From assembly GCA_022749755.1 (NCBI GenBank), contig CM040440.1:13565269-13629268 (forward strand): 64,000 nucleotides of DNA, read 5' to 3'. Position numbers and translations under genes: made by a program. Position 1 is the first letter of the stretch; each line of letters starts with the position of its first letter. Below, piece after piece: positions 49,230 through 60,812 of the stretch. The notes beneath the pieces are model-generated. The model saw nothing but the letters and a program-made list of their open reading frames with translations. It was not told the DNA's origin and made no database searches. This stretch comes from Azadirachta indica (taxonomy: Eukaryota; Streptophyta; Magnoliopsida; Sapindales; Meliaceae).

Positions 49230-49560
49230 TAAAAGTGATCAGCCGCTGTTCCTGCTGCTGGTGAGAGGTACTTATTTTTGCTTTTATTGTTGGTGCTGGT
49301 TCTGCCGTCTTGATAAAGAAAACAGCAGCCTGCTGCTTGCTGGTTGTTGCTGTTATGTACTGCTGCTACTGTATTTGTCTGTTGCTGGCTGCTGTGTTAC
49401 TGCAGATTGTTTTGCTGCTGCTGACTGCTGTTTCACAGCAAAACTGCAACATGCTGCGTCTGCATACTCTGCTGCTTCTTTGCTATGCTGTGTTCTATTT
49501 ATGCTGCCGTTTGCTGTTTTTTTCACAACAAAGAAGTGTGCCGAGAGAGCTAGCAGCCAC
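49230..49560. repeat. CTG-rich low-complexity tract
   Basis: Dense imperfect CTG/TGC triplets (CTGCTGCTG, TTGCTGCTG) over about 300 bp, leaving two plus frames and one minus frame open. The encoded Leu/Cys or Ala/Ser-rich strings have no known domain, so these are composition effects. The tract might belong to an undefined retroelement terminus. Confidence 0.6.
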
Positions 49561-49699
49561 AAAAGAAAGCATTGTGTGGAGCATATGCAATTTTCATTTA
49601 TTGAAATTGTCCTGGATAGCCTGCTTGGGCTTCTCTTTTGTTCTTTCCTTTTTTATAATTAATAAAGTAATTCTCTTTGGCTTAGACAAAAAAAGGAGA

Positions 49700-50150
49700 T
49701 AAAAATGATCATAGAATCAAATACTCTTGCAGGTTGTACTTATGAAAGAAATACCAAATGGGGAAAAAAGGTCAGTTTGATAGAGAACAGCGTATATATA
49801 TAATTTATACATGTATTAAGCATTGTCATTGCCCTGAATCATGAAATGCTTGTTGCAGATAGGTTTGAGATATCAATTCAATGTAAAAAGGACGGAAATC
49901 AGTGTATTTCAGTCCAGAAAGGGAAGCATGCTTAGGTGTTGCAACAATCACATTGCCGCAGGCGGCAGTTGCTTGTGGAGCACAAGAGATGGTCTGAAGG
50001 GTGATTTTCGGATTTTTCTTTCGAGGTACAGTCCTGTTGGTATGCTCGTCAAAAGATTAGCTCTTACGCTCCAAATTGCTTCTTTTATTCATTCACTTTA
50101 TCTTCTCTCTACCTTCTCATTTGCATAATGGTTTTCATATAACTATTCTC
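49700..50150 (+). other. Possible distal exon debris, unrecognised
   Basis: A plus frame at 49841-50128 follows a splice-acceptor-like TTGTTGCAG. It reads LRYQFNVKRTEISVFQ and has no recognised domain. It may be a late exon of the TNL neighbourhood or chance. Confidence 0.25.
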
Positions 50151-50282
50151 TCCATTGTTTGTAACTAACTGATATACATTCATTTGTGAACGCAGACTTC
50201 AAGCCTGTAGCTGCATATGTAAAATTTGACAAGTACACATATAGCCTAGCAGAATTTCTGTGGTCTGCAACTGGCACAATCA

Positions 50283-51150
50283 TATTGGATTGGGTTTCCT
50301 CTTATTTGGAGATGGCCCAAATTTTCTCTTTCATAGTAACTAAGCCCAATTAACTAAAAAACATTTTAGTCTTTTCTCAAGTAGGGTTTAGTATTCTTTT
50401 TTACTGTAATATATATATGTGAGTTAAGAAGAGAGAGGTGAGCACTATTCACCGTCTAGAGAGAGAGAGAGGCGGCACTGTTCATCGCCTAGAGAGAGAA
50501 AGTACTGTTTATCGCCTAGAGAGGCGGCACTGTTTATCGCCTAGAAAGAAAGGTGGTTACTGTTCATCCTCTAGAGAGAGACAGAACAGTAAACTTGGGA
50601 CAGTTTTGATCAAGTGGTTAATCGGAGATTGATTCGTGGTCCGATTGAGCTGAAATTTTACCAGCAGCTTTCTAATTTTACCATCATAATGGAGATTAGA
50701 TTTAGAGCTTCTTTCTTCAGATTTCGTGGTTGAAAGTTATGCCACCATTATGATGATGTTTTTTCTTGAACTCTCTCTAATTTCTTTGTGAAGCTTGATT
50801 GTTTGCCAAGATTGTGTGATATTGAGAATATTGTGGATGTGTTCCTCTAGTTCTAACTAAAGAGAAATTGTGTATTCCCATTATTTGATTATAGTGGAGA
50901 TTTACAGGTGGACTACGGTCCCGTGGTTTTTACTCCTCACATTGGGGAGGTTTTCCACGTTAAAAATTGATTGTGTTATCGTTATTTTGTTGATGATGTG
51001 GTTGCTGTCCAAGAATTGATTTTGTGCCAAAAATTGTTGCTCTATTTGTTTATTTCCTATTTGGTTCATGCAAGAGGGGATAAGGATGCAAGAGGGGATA
51101 AGGTAATTATTGTGCCTCCGCAAATTGGTTTATATTAGTTTATCCCAACA
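50283..51150. mobile_element. Solo LTR
   Basis: 868 bp flanked by AATCA at 50278-50282 and 51151-51155. It ends TATCCCAACA; its start TATTGGATTG looks like a mutated TGTTGGGATA. No internal retrotransposon sequence remains. The paralogues at 1960 and 58675 lack it. Solo LTRs arise by recombination between the two LTRs of a full element. Confidence 0.8.
50440..50583. repeat. Minisatellite inside solo LTR
   Basis: About five imperfect units of roughly 28-34 bp on the theme GCACTGTTCATCGCCTAGAGAG. Both CTAGAGAG and CACTGTT(C/T)ATC words are strongly kept. Confidence 0.85.
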
Positions 51151-51152
51151 AA

Positions 51153-51434
51153 TCAGAGGTTGGTAGAACGGTCAACGTATATGGCATTACAAAAGAACAA
51201 GCTCTTACTTCTATTTGCTTTCACAAACAGCATTTCAAGGACATTAGGATTATCCAAATCAGTGTTTGTAGTTAAAACAAAAGTAGCTGACGAAGATGTA
51301 TTACAATGATATAAGAAAGAGATAATGCAGTTTGAAGCTTCCTCTTCAATGTTCACCATATTAGCAACACTTGCATTGCTGAACTTATTCTGCTTGATTG
51401 GGGTGCTGAAGAAGATGATCCTAAAAGACGGCAC
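51153..51434 (-). CDS. Small unrecognised frame (copy 2 of 3, longest)
   Basis: A 93-aa minus-strand frame, MPSFRIIFFSTPIKQNKFSN... The first 45 residues match the frames at 7735-7884 and 58789-58938. Here the frame stays open for a Ser/Thr-rich and then Lys/Phe stretch, and its stop uses bases of the solo-LTR target duplication, so the natural C-terminus may once have differed. No signal peptide or membrane segment is clear and I recognise no family. Confidence 0.3.
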   Translation of the reverse strand: MPSFRIIFFSTPIKQNKFSNASVANMVNIEEEASNCIISFLYHCNTSSSATFVLTTNTDLDNPNVLEMLFVKANRSKSLFFCNAIYVDRSTNL

Positions 51435-52002
51435 TATTAAACTCTGTGAGACAATGGTCTTGCAAATACTTGATTGGCGTAACTTTAATTCCTAACAAAG
51501 AATGTTCATAAAACTGCTACATATAGCCCAAATTTCCTTTTTCTCTCAAGAAAATAATAAAAAAAAAAACTTCCGTTATATATTGAACGACAAACTGCAA
51601 TTAAACAACTGTAGTTAGTAATGATGTGTTAAGACTGATGGTTCGAAGCACCTTTTCTCATGTTCAATTCAGCAATACGGCAACAAACCACACTACTATT
51701 GTCAACAATTAATGATGTGTTAGACTAATTTCAATTGTTCAATTCACCAATACAGCAACATTCGGCAAAGTAATTAATGCCAAAACCTTTCAGTTTAATT
51801 TAATAGCGCTAATCAAAGGGAAGTTTAGAGCTAAATATGCATGACTTAAGAGCATGTGAAGAGCCACTGCTTATGATATATGAAATTTGACACACGTGAG
51901 CAATTCATTTAACTTATAGTTTCACATAGCTAAATATACATGCAAGAAAATAAACTAAATTGTGGCTTCTAATCAGGTCATCAAAACCTCAATACTTGGA
52001 TC

Positions 52003-52309
52003 ATAATTGTTGATAATTTAATATGTAAGTTAAGGTGGCAAAGGGGCGGCTCAGCGCAAAATAAAAGTTTACGCGAGCTTATGTATTGGGCTGGTCTAGG
52101 CACGCATAATAATTATATCAAATCGATCTAAGCCTTTTTCAGAATCATGCATCTCGTAATTGTTGATAATTTAATATGTAAGTTAAGGTAACAAACGGAC
52201 CAACTTAGTGCAAAATAGAAGTTCAAACCAGCTCATGTACTAGGCTGGTTCAGGCACGCATAATAATCGTGTTGAACCGACTAGAATCTATTTCAAAATC
52301 ATGGATCCC
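52003..52309. repeat. Tandem duplication, unit about 152 bp
   Basis: Two head-to-tail copies starting at about 52005 and 52157 with TAATTGTTGATAATTTAATATG...GGCACGCATAATAAT. The unit includes the left tip of the hAT-like element, so the tip itself is doubled. Confidence 0.85.
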
Positions 52310-54143
52310 ATCATAACTCATGAGATACAGCTCGCGAGGGCCATGCCCAGCTTGTGCTTAGGCTGGCTCACGGTCTGTTTGACCAAAATTTGACTTTATC
52401 AAATAAATAAAAAACTTCGCAAGGTTTGAACCCAAAACTTAAAAGAGAGAAATCCAATTACATTACCACTACACAATCCACGTTCATGTAAAAATTTATT
52501 AAAAAAAATATTTAACTATAAGTATATATTTAATTTATATTTATTTAAAATTATTATATTAATAAAAATAAATTTTATAATCTAAGACCATTTAAGTTTA
52601 ATAATTATAATTATAATTATTATTATCATTAATAATAATCTAACAATAATTTTATTTTTAATAACTATTTAAAAATAATTTTAAATTATTTATTGACATA
52701 GAATAATTTTATAATCTAAATTATTTTAAATTAAAGAATTACTTTATATAATAAAAAAATATGAAAAATGAAGAATTTAGTGATCAAAATCTTAAATATC
52801 ACAAATTTAATACTAAAAAAGCTAATAAAACCATAGAAATAAAAAAATCTTTTATACAACATTAACAATCATCAAATAATTTATATTTGTGAAAAATATT
52901 ATCACTTGCAGTAGATGATAAGTAATTGCGAGGGAAAATATAATGATGGGGGCAACTTATATCATTTTTAAATTTAACATTTAAAAATTTATATAATAAT
53001 TTAGTTTCACAAATAATCTCTATTAAATTTAATGAAAATTTAAAAAATATTAAATTTATTGATTTGCATAGATATTGAAAGTATTGAACAAAAATTAATT
53101 TCTACAGTTATAAGTTTTTAATTTATTATTAAAAAAATATGTCATCAATTTTCAATTTTTATCGAATCTTATAATATAAATTAAATTTATTATATCTTTT
53201 CAACAATAATAAATTAATTTTTCGTACGAAAAATTACTATTTCTCATATCATCAAAATAACATAATAAAAAATAAATATTTGATTTCATAAAATAATTGA
53301 TGAAAATAAAATAACTGATAACAAATATCAATTGATAGCAATAATCAATTTAATAATCATCAATATTATTTATTAATAACAAATAAAGAATAGTAATTTA
53401 ATATTATATCTAAAAAATTAAATAAAAACGATAACTAATTATATTTAGATTATGACTTACTTAAAAGTTTTAAATATTCATACTGACATATAGAATGAAA
53501 AATATATAATATGAAACCAATCGTACTTAATAATTTGTATAAATGTTATTTTATTAATAATCTAATTAAAATATAATAATTTAATATATTAATAATGAAT
53601 CATTATAATCATATCAATATATAAATATTCTAAGTCAAATTTTTATAAATCAAAGTAAATCTTAAATTTCAAAATTAAAATTTGAATTTTAAAAGAAGAT
53701 TATTTTATTTCAAATCAATATTTTTTTTAAATTTAAAAACTTTGATATTAAAATATAATTATTGTTACCCCAAATAATTATAAAAAAAAAACTGTTAATA
53801 AAATTATAATTTAAATAATGTTTAAAGATAAAATTATAATTAGATTATATAATTATTTTATATCAATAATAACAATTCAAAATAATATTTTTAATAATAT
53901 AAATTAAATATTCATTTTTTATTAAATATATATTTGATATAAACATTTTAATAAGTAAGTATAATTGGCTTATTAGTAAAGTTGTGATTTATTTTTTTTT
54001 AAAGTTTAAGGTTCAAATCGTAACATTGCAAAGATTTTTTTTCAAATATTGACGGCAATTAGTTAGGCCCCTCGGGCTGGGTCATGCCTGCACTGTTCAG
54101 AAGCCATGCCTGTGTCGAGCTAATCCAACCCATTTGCCACCTT
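52032..54143. mobile_element. hAT-like non-autonomous element
   Basis: About 2.1 kb with inverted ends AAGGTGGCAAAGGGG and AAGGTGGCAAATGGG read inward, and a further inverted word TTTGAACC(C)AAACTT about 400 bp inside on the left and about 135 bp on the right. The interior is extremely AT-rich with no transposase. An 8-bp target duplication could not be identified. It lies within a larger interval (about 51990-54300) absent from paralogues. Confidence 0.55.
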
Positions 54144-54419
54144 GATACGTTGAGTAAAGAAAATTAAAGAAAACTATTCTAAGATATATGTGATGCTGCA
54201 TGGAGATTTGAAATTTGTAAATAGCCATTTATTGATTGTTACACGAAAAATAAACAATAACATTAATATTACATAAAATATTATATAATATTTTAGATAA
54301 GGTAACCCACAGTACAACACTTACAGTTTCTTTTAACTTTTAATTTTTTTCCTAGCAAATAATAATCATCATCCGAAATCAAGAATTATCTTCAATCTAT
54401 TGGATCTAAACGTCTTCTA

Positions 54420-54620
54420 TTTTAGGACGAGCTGAATTTCCGATTTGATCGTCAGCTCCACTAGTTAAACATTCTTCAACTGATCGAATCCACTCTTCTT
54501 CTTCTGTCCTATGGAAGTTCTGAATTGCCCATCTGATCATCATCTTAATTCACTTGCTAAATTTCCCTTCTGATAACCGTTCACTACTGCGTTTGCTTTC
54601 ATCTTGTAATTTTATCTCGT
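54420..54620 (-). pseudogene. NAC C-terminal remnant beside SAUR 4
   Basis: Words of the NAC C-terminal region (CAACTGATCGAATCCACTC, TTCTTCTGTCCT, GAATTGCCC, TTCACTTGCTAAATTTCCC) in the same order as 14850-14960, followed by CTGCGTTTGCTTTCATCTTG. Non-coding. It is better preserved than the homologous scar at 9380. Confidence 0.65.
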
Positions 54621-54916
54621 CGACAAGAAGAAAAGTTAAAATATGATAGCCGGGCAGCCATAAAACAAGAAAAGAGATTTCATGGTTTCAACACGAAATA
54701 AACAAGGTAAAGCAAAATAACTTGGATTAAACGATTCTCTGTGTTTCGTTTCTATATCTTGGACACGGGTTTATATATAACTATACAATGTAATGAATCA
54801 AACAAAACAATAACGATCACATGAACAAGTTGATTTACGTGGGAAAACAAGAACATTACCAATACAATATCGGATGTCCTGATTTTCGCCGACTCGATTT
54901 GAAGATCACAACTGCC

Positions 54917-55249
54917 CTAGTGCTGCTTGCCTGCTTGCCTAGCTTGCTTCAGCAACTGATCGAACGCCTCAGTTGTGATTCCAAGATTGATCGGACCGTC
55001 AATTTTAAAATCGAAATCGCCATCTTCTGACTGCTCCATCAATTCTTTAATCCTGGGTAAGGAGAGATACTTCACCGGAACATCGTATCTCTTCTTTTGT
55101 TCTTCACCAACGTACATTGGTACGCAACCCTTCCGAGCTTGAGCCGTCTTGTAGCCTTCAAGTTTTTGGTAGCAACCCTTGGAACCACCAAAAATCAACT
55201 TCTTCGCCAGGGCGCCAAGAGTCCTTCGAACACATCTTCTGTAGAACAT
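54917..55249 (-). CDS. SAUR-family auxin-responsive protein (4 of 5)
   Basis: An intronless 110-aa frame and the most diverged SAUR in the window: MFYRRCVRRTLGALAKKLIF start, RKGCVPMYVGEEQKKRYDVP, VKYLSLPRIKELMEQSEDGD, FDFKIDGPINLGITTEAFDQ. The Cys after LG, present in the other four, is Ile. The C-terminus ends QARQAGKQH. A strong TATA box lies about 121 bp upstream, with a leader like that of SAUR 3. Confidence 0.9.
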   Translation of the reverse strand: MFYRRCVRRTLGALAKKLIFGGSKGCYQKLEGYKTAQARKGCVPMYVGEEQKKRYDVPVKYLSLPRIKELMEQSEDGDFDFKIDGPINLGITTEAFDQLLKQARQAGKQH

Positions 55250-55369
55250 GTTTGATGATTGTATGTAAAGCTGGATGAGAAAATAGACAGGTGGTTTTTG
55301 AATTTAAGAGAGTTCTTGATTCTGAGAAGTGGAAACTTACTGATGAGCTCTTGGGGAATGACCAAGGGT

Positions 55370-55379
55370 TATATATATA
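55370..55379 (-). promoter_or_regulatory. TATA box of SAUR 4
   Basis: TATATATATA on the minus strand, followed by ACCCTTGGTCATTCCCC, shared with SAUR 3. Confidence 0.65.
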
Positions 55380-56029
55380 GGGTTATTAATCAAGTTTCCA
55401 TTCGGAAGTTTCACATTACCTTATACAGTATATATTATATTAGGATATTATACAATCATTTAGAATTTCTTTAATCAGAAAGACACCCAAAATTCGACAA
55501 TTAATAGCTAACTTGGCTCAGAAGTAGACATGAAAACTAATCCAATTCAAAATTGAGTTCCGTAGTTTCATTTTTATATACTACGTATTTGGCATCATGC
55601 GCTCCATTCACTCAAATTCAATCAAATCAATGGCAACTAATTCTAATTCGACAAAAACTTTATTGTACCTATTACCGATTTTGTATATGTTAAATTTATT
55701 ATGTCTTTATTTCATTTTGTTTTATATATATATATATATATATTTTCATTAGAGATTGCTTTCAATGAGTTGAAACGGAATTAATTAGTTATTCAAACGA
55801 AAATAATACCAGAATCCTTTCCAATTAACTAGAAAACTTCTGAAGCAATGATATATTTTCCAACTAACTCAGAAAATTTAGAAAACCGATTGATTTCCTA
55901 TTCTGATCAGCGTGGAACAAATTGTTCGAAGGGTACCGTAATAACTAACAAAATCCAATTAGTTCCAGGATTGACTACGTAACGTTCGAAGAATGTAGGA
56001 TAACAAAAAGCACTCAACAAAATTTAGAA
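55380..56029. other. Spacer between SAUR 4 and NAC remnant
   Basis: No gene. Matches 36135-36689. Contains a (TA)n run at about 55722-55743. Confidence 0.6.
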
Positions 56030-56539
56030 CAGGTTGTTGTCGTTGATCTTCGGGGAGTACTTCAGATACTCTTCAATCACAAATTTGAAATCATCTGTCG
56101 AATCAGCTGCTACACCAACATCACCATCATTATCCGACTTCAAGAATTCTTCAATTGATCGAATTCACTCTTCTTCTTCTTCTGCTCCAGGAGGTGCTGA
56201 CTAGCCTGTCTGATCTTCAACTTCACTTGATAAAATTCACTTCTGATCAGTTTCCATGTTCCCGTGCAAAGTCGACAGTGCTAAAATCACTTCTCCTGAA
56301 AGCTGTGATCTGTTGCGATCAACAGCTTCACCCGCCACCTTCTTTTCTGCCTGATCGTTATTCTGCTTCTCATTAATCACTGTCATCAACCTTATTCTGA
56401 CGCAAATATCACAAGCACGACTTCCTTCTCCCAAACCACTTCTGTGATTAGGAAGCACTACTGCTTTTGCTTTTGCTTCTGCTTCTAGTTCTGCTTTCGA
56501 TTTCATCTTTTTTATTTTTGTTTTAAAAAAGTACCACAT
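56030..56539 (-). pseudogene. NAC C-terminal remnant beside SAUR 4 (second)
   Basis: A minus-strand frame at 56539-56237 is open and reads KMKSKAELEAEAKAK..., CDICVRIRLMTVINEKQNND and SGEVILALSTLHGNME. It equals the distal part of the NAC pseudogene at 14739-15200, without that copy's frameshift. It is joined to an unrelated start (MWYFFKTK) and lacks NAC subdomains A to D. The acidic end lies near 56050-56180. Confidence 0.75.
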
Positions 56540-57255
56540 GTTATAACCTTCTTCTCAACACATTAGCAAAATTAGATATTCTCCTTAAAAATATTACATT
56601 TCGGAAAAAAAAAAAACCCATCTTCTTATGTCTCTCTATTTCTCTTTCACTTCTTCTTACTAATTCTATTCCTTTTTTACCCATATTTCAGATTCTAGAA
56701 ATCAAGAAATCAAGAAACCAAGCAAAGAATCTGAAAATGCAAATTATATTTAATGAAAACAATTTTTAACTATAACTTACCAAAATGTTTTAGTTGTTTC
56801 CAATATCTCAATGCATTTTCTTGCACTGAGTTCCAATGACAGGAGGATATTTTATATGTTTTCTTTAGTTTTTTTTCCTAATAATATTTATTGTAAAATT
56901 AAAAAAAAAAAAGCATGATGAACCAAAAATTGTATTTACATGCACTTGATGTTATTGTATAGTTAATTGATGATATTAACTGTTACGAAAACTAAAATTA
57001 TAGTCAACTAGTAATATTAATAGAGTATTTATTTGAATTATGGTATCATGCAATAACTGTATGAAGCAATCGTAACTAACAGCCCTATAATATATAATAA
57101 GGATCTAATTATTAAATACATATTATATTTGATACAATATGTTATTTTTAATATTTTAAAAACTTCAATGATAATAATTAAGTATAATCCGAAATGGAAG
57201 GGTCGGTACGGGTGGAACCCAAACGTACTAAAATTTTTTGGATTTTATATTTTAT
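56540..57255. other. AT-rich spacer up to duplication boundary
   Basis: No gene seen. Similarity to the copy A region starts only at 57256. Confidence 0.5.
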
Positions 57256-57795
57256 AATCCATGATTAGTGAATTGAATCAAAATACATTAACAATTACTA
57301 ATTAGGAAAAGAATAGGATTAGGTAAGTGAAATCAAGATTTTAGAACTATTATCATAGAGTTATTATTTTATTTTATTTTATTTTATTTGTTTTTTTATT
57401 ATGTTTTTATATTTAAATTTGCTTCATGAAATTAAGTTGCCTAGATAAAATTAACTTGCCATAGCCATATTACTTAATTTTAATGCAAAAATTCAATCCT
57501 CATGGATTTAATATTCTTACTCATCACTTTATTACTTTTTATGACTTGTGTGTTTACGGTTAAATGCATCGATATTAGCGCAAACATTGAATCCAAATAC
57601 ATCAAAGTTCTCATCACTTTATTAGAAATTTGATCAACAATACAGAGATTGAATTGACGTTCATTAACATAAAGAGCAATATGCAAATGCACTTACAAAA
57701 GTGATCAGCTCAGAAAAGCTTGAATAATTCAAAAAGGTTCATCAATATTACAAATTAAATAGGGTTATAAAAAAGTAATTTGTAGTATTACTAGT

Positions 57796-58183
57796 AAGGC
57801 TAAGCAAAAATATCTAATCCAATTGAATTGAACCTGTTTAATCAAAATTGAATTGATGACAAAATGTCAAATTTCATATAAACCCTTAATTTTTATAAAA
57901 GTTATAAATAAATAGAATATTTATAATATTTATTTACATAAATTCAAAAAAAAATAAGAGAAATTATTATAAATTTTAAAATTTTTCTTTTTTATAGTTT
58001 TTATTTAAGTTAGGGGCTTATTTGAAACAAAATTTTGAGAAATAAAGTTAGAATCGAACTTAAAACTAAATTGTGGAACCGAACTAAACCGATTCGGTTC
58101 AATTTGATTTCACAATTTATATATTTTAGGTTCAGTTTGGTACATAAGGAAAATTGATCAAACTCGAATTTGTCCATCCTTAA
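57796..58183. mobile_element. hAT-like MITE, copy A'
   Basis: Counterpart of 1039-1433, flanked by TTACTAGT (57788-57795) and TCACTAGT (58184-58191). Confidence 0.5.
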
Positions 58184-58788
58184 TCACTAGTGCTTCAAAT
58201 CATTCAAGTCAGACTACGTTGATATATTAGTTAATTAAAATAATGCATGTTAGTGGATTAGTTGTGATAATGTCAGTAAATGAATTTACTTTTGAATTGT
58301 TATATTATGGCATGCATGTTGTTTTATATGATTCATACATTTGTGAGTTAGTTTCTACGTTATATTATTTGCTCATATACTTCCCTTCTAGAAAAAGGCA
58401 TTGTTTTTATATTCAAAATATAAAAAAATCAGACCCAAAAAAGAAAAAAACCAGTTCAAAGTCTTTCATTCTCTTTTTTACTTCTTTCCATTTCTTCTTA
58501 GTCCAAGCTTACAAACATCCATAATTCCCAACAGCTTTCCATTATTTGTGAGTGACTGAATTGCATTTATGTACACGTACTTCAAGCCTGTGGTTTATAC
58601 CATTTGCATATTTAATATTTGCCAAGTATGCACATATGGCCTAGCATAATTTCTGTCGTTTGCTGGCACAATCTAAGGCTGATGGGACGATCAACGGGTA
58701 TTGCTTTACTAAAGAAGATGCTCTTACTTCTTTGCTTTCATAGACAGCATTTTAAGGACACTAGGCTTATCGGAATCAGTATTAGTAG

Positions 58789-58938
58789 TTACAGCAGAAC
58801 TGGCTGACGATAACGATATAAGAAAGAGATAATGGAGTTTGAAGCTTCCTGATCTTCAATGTTCACCATATTAGCAACACTTGCATTGTTGAACTTATTC
58901 TGCTTGATTCGGGTGTTGAAGAAGATGGTCATAGACGG
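58789..58938 (-). pseudogene. Small unrecognised frame (copy 3 of 3)
   Basis: Nearly identical to 7735-7884, with one amino-acid difference (RIKQ for PIKQ). It shares the same early stop and apparent frameshift, so the lesion predates the duplication. Confidence 0.35.
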
Positions 58939-60812
58939 CATTGTTAAACTGTGCGAGACAATGGTCTTGCAGATTCTTGATTGGCATAATTTTGCTAGCA
59001 AGAATGTTCATAAAGTTGCTATATATAGCCCAAATTTCATTTTTCTCCTAAGAAAACAATAAAAAATCTTCGGTTACATATTGAGCAACAACTGCAGTTA
59101 CAACAACTGTAGTTAGTAATGATGCGTTAGACTGATTGTTGGAAGCACGCGTCGTCTCTCATGTTCAATTCAGCAATACGGCTACAAACCACATTACTAT
59201 TGTCAACAAGAATGTGTTAGACTAACTTTTGAAGCACATTTTTCTCATGTTCAATTCACCAATATAGCAACATAAGGCAAAGTAATTAATGCCAAAACCT
59301 TTCAGTTTAATTTAACAGCACCAATCAAAGCGAAGTTTAGAGCTGATGTTTATGTTTATATATATATATATATATCACTAGAATAAAAGATAAACCATAT
59401 TATTTTGTACATAAAAAATATTAATAATTTAAAAATATATAACCGTCAAATGAAGATGGAAGGAAGAAAAACGGAGCTGAGAAAGGAGGAAACAAGTGGC
59501 AGAAAGGAGGGAACTAGTTGAACCGAACGTGTATCTATAGTTATTTTGTTATATACTATAAATATAATTTTTATATATTATTACAATAAATTTTTTATTT
59601 TAAAAGTATTATTATATTACATTTGATAGATTAGATAGAATTTTGGCTGATTAATAATGCAAATTTACAGCATTTATGATGAGCGGATTCCAGAATTTTC
59701 AATCCACTAATTCATTAAGTCTATTAAAAGTATGAATTAAATTGGGTTAGGCGTAATGATTGAATCACATTGAATTTTGAAAACTCTGTCCATAAACTCA
59801 CGCTGTCACTTGTTCTGTTGAATTTGAATAACTCAAATATCAACACAAAAGAATGGAATAAATCCAATAATTGGGACAGTATATTATGAATTTGATGATA
59901 ACAGTTAAGTTTTACGAGTCCAATGTTGTATTGAATATGCTGGACCTAAAAGATCAAATAATATATCTGTAAGCAAGCAATCACTCGCTAAGTGTTCTCA
60001 GCTTGGTTCCTTTCAAAATTGCATGCATTTTTCTTTTCTTTTTTTTTCTGTTTTCTAGAGCTTGGAATGAATTTTTTGATATATTTCAATATTTTGTCTT
60101 TTTACATTGATTAGCAAATATAAAAATGTAATTTTTTTTTATTATCAGCTATAATCTTCATATCTATTTCAAGGACGAGTATGACTTAACAAAAGCATGT
60201 TAAGAGCCACGTACTAATTATGATATATGAAACTTGACGAGCTTGAGCAATTCATTTAACTTATACTTTCACCGTAGCTAATATATGCATGCAAGAAAAT
60301 AAACTAAATTGTAATTTGTAACCAAAGTACAACACTTTACATTTTTCTTAATTTTTAATTTTTTTCTAACAAATAATAATCATCATCCGAAATCAAGAAT
60401 TATCTTCAATCGATTGAATCTATACGCCTTCTACTTTAGGAGGAGCTGAATTTCGGATCATTATCAGTTCCAGATATAACTTTCCACTACTGCTTTTGCT
60501 TTCATCTTGTAACTTCGTCTCATAGACAAGAAGAAAACTTAAAATATGATATTCGGGCAGCCAGAAAACAGGAAAAGAGATTTCCTCGTTTCAGCACGAA
60601 ATAAACAATATAAAGAAAAATAACTTCGATTAAACGATTCTCTTTATTTCATTTCTATATCGTGGACATGGGTTTATATATAACTATACAATGTAATTAA
60701 TCAAACAAAACAATAACGATCGCGTGAACAAACTGATTTACATACGTGGGAAAACAGGAACATTACTAATACAATATTTGCTGTGCTGATTTTCGCCGAC
60801 TCAATCTGAAGA

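Larger units (their letters stand above)
50150..56540. repeat. Fourth SAUR/NAC unit (diverged copy)
   Basis: 50190-50282 and 51151-51850 match 1829-1960 joined to 7671-8290; 51850-51990 matches 9130-9280; 54300-54920 matches 9280-9770. From the SAUR onward it instead matches 35654-37200. So it is a mosaic of both unit types, with a solo LTR and a hAT-like element inserted. Confidence 0.8.

Noticed and set aside
49204..49702. Leu/Cys-rich frames of 152 and 130 codons as membrane or secreted proteins
   Set aside because: They are overlapping frames created by CTG triplets; the opposite strand is open as well.
50438..50632. Repeat-rich 64-codon frame as a coding gene
   Set aside because: It is the minisatellite inside the solo LTR read in one frame.
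52032..54143. Helitron
   Set aside because: No CTRR end with a hairpin was found, and the ends are inverted to each other, which fits a TIR element.
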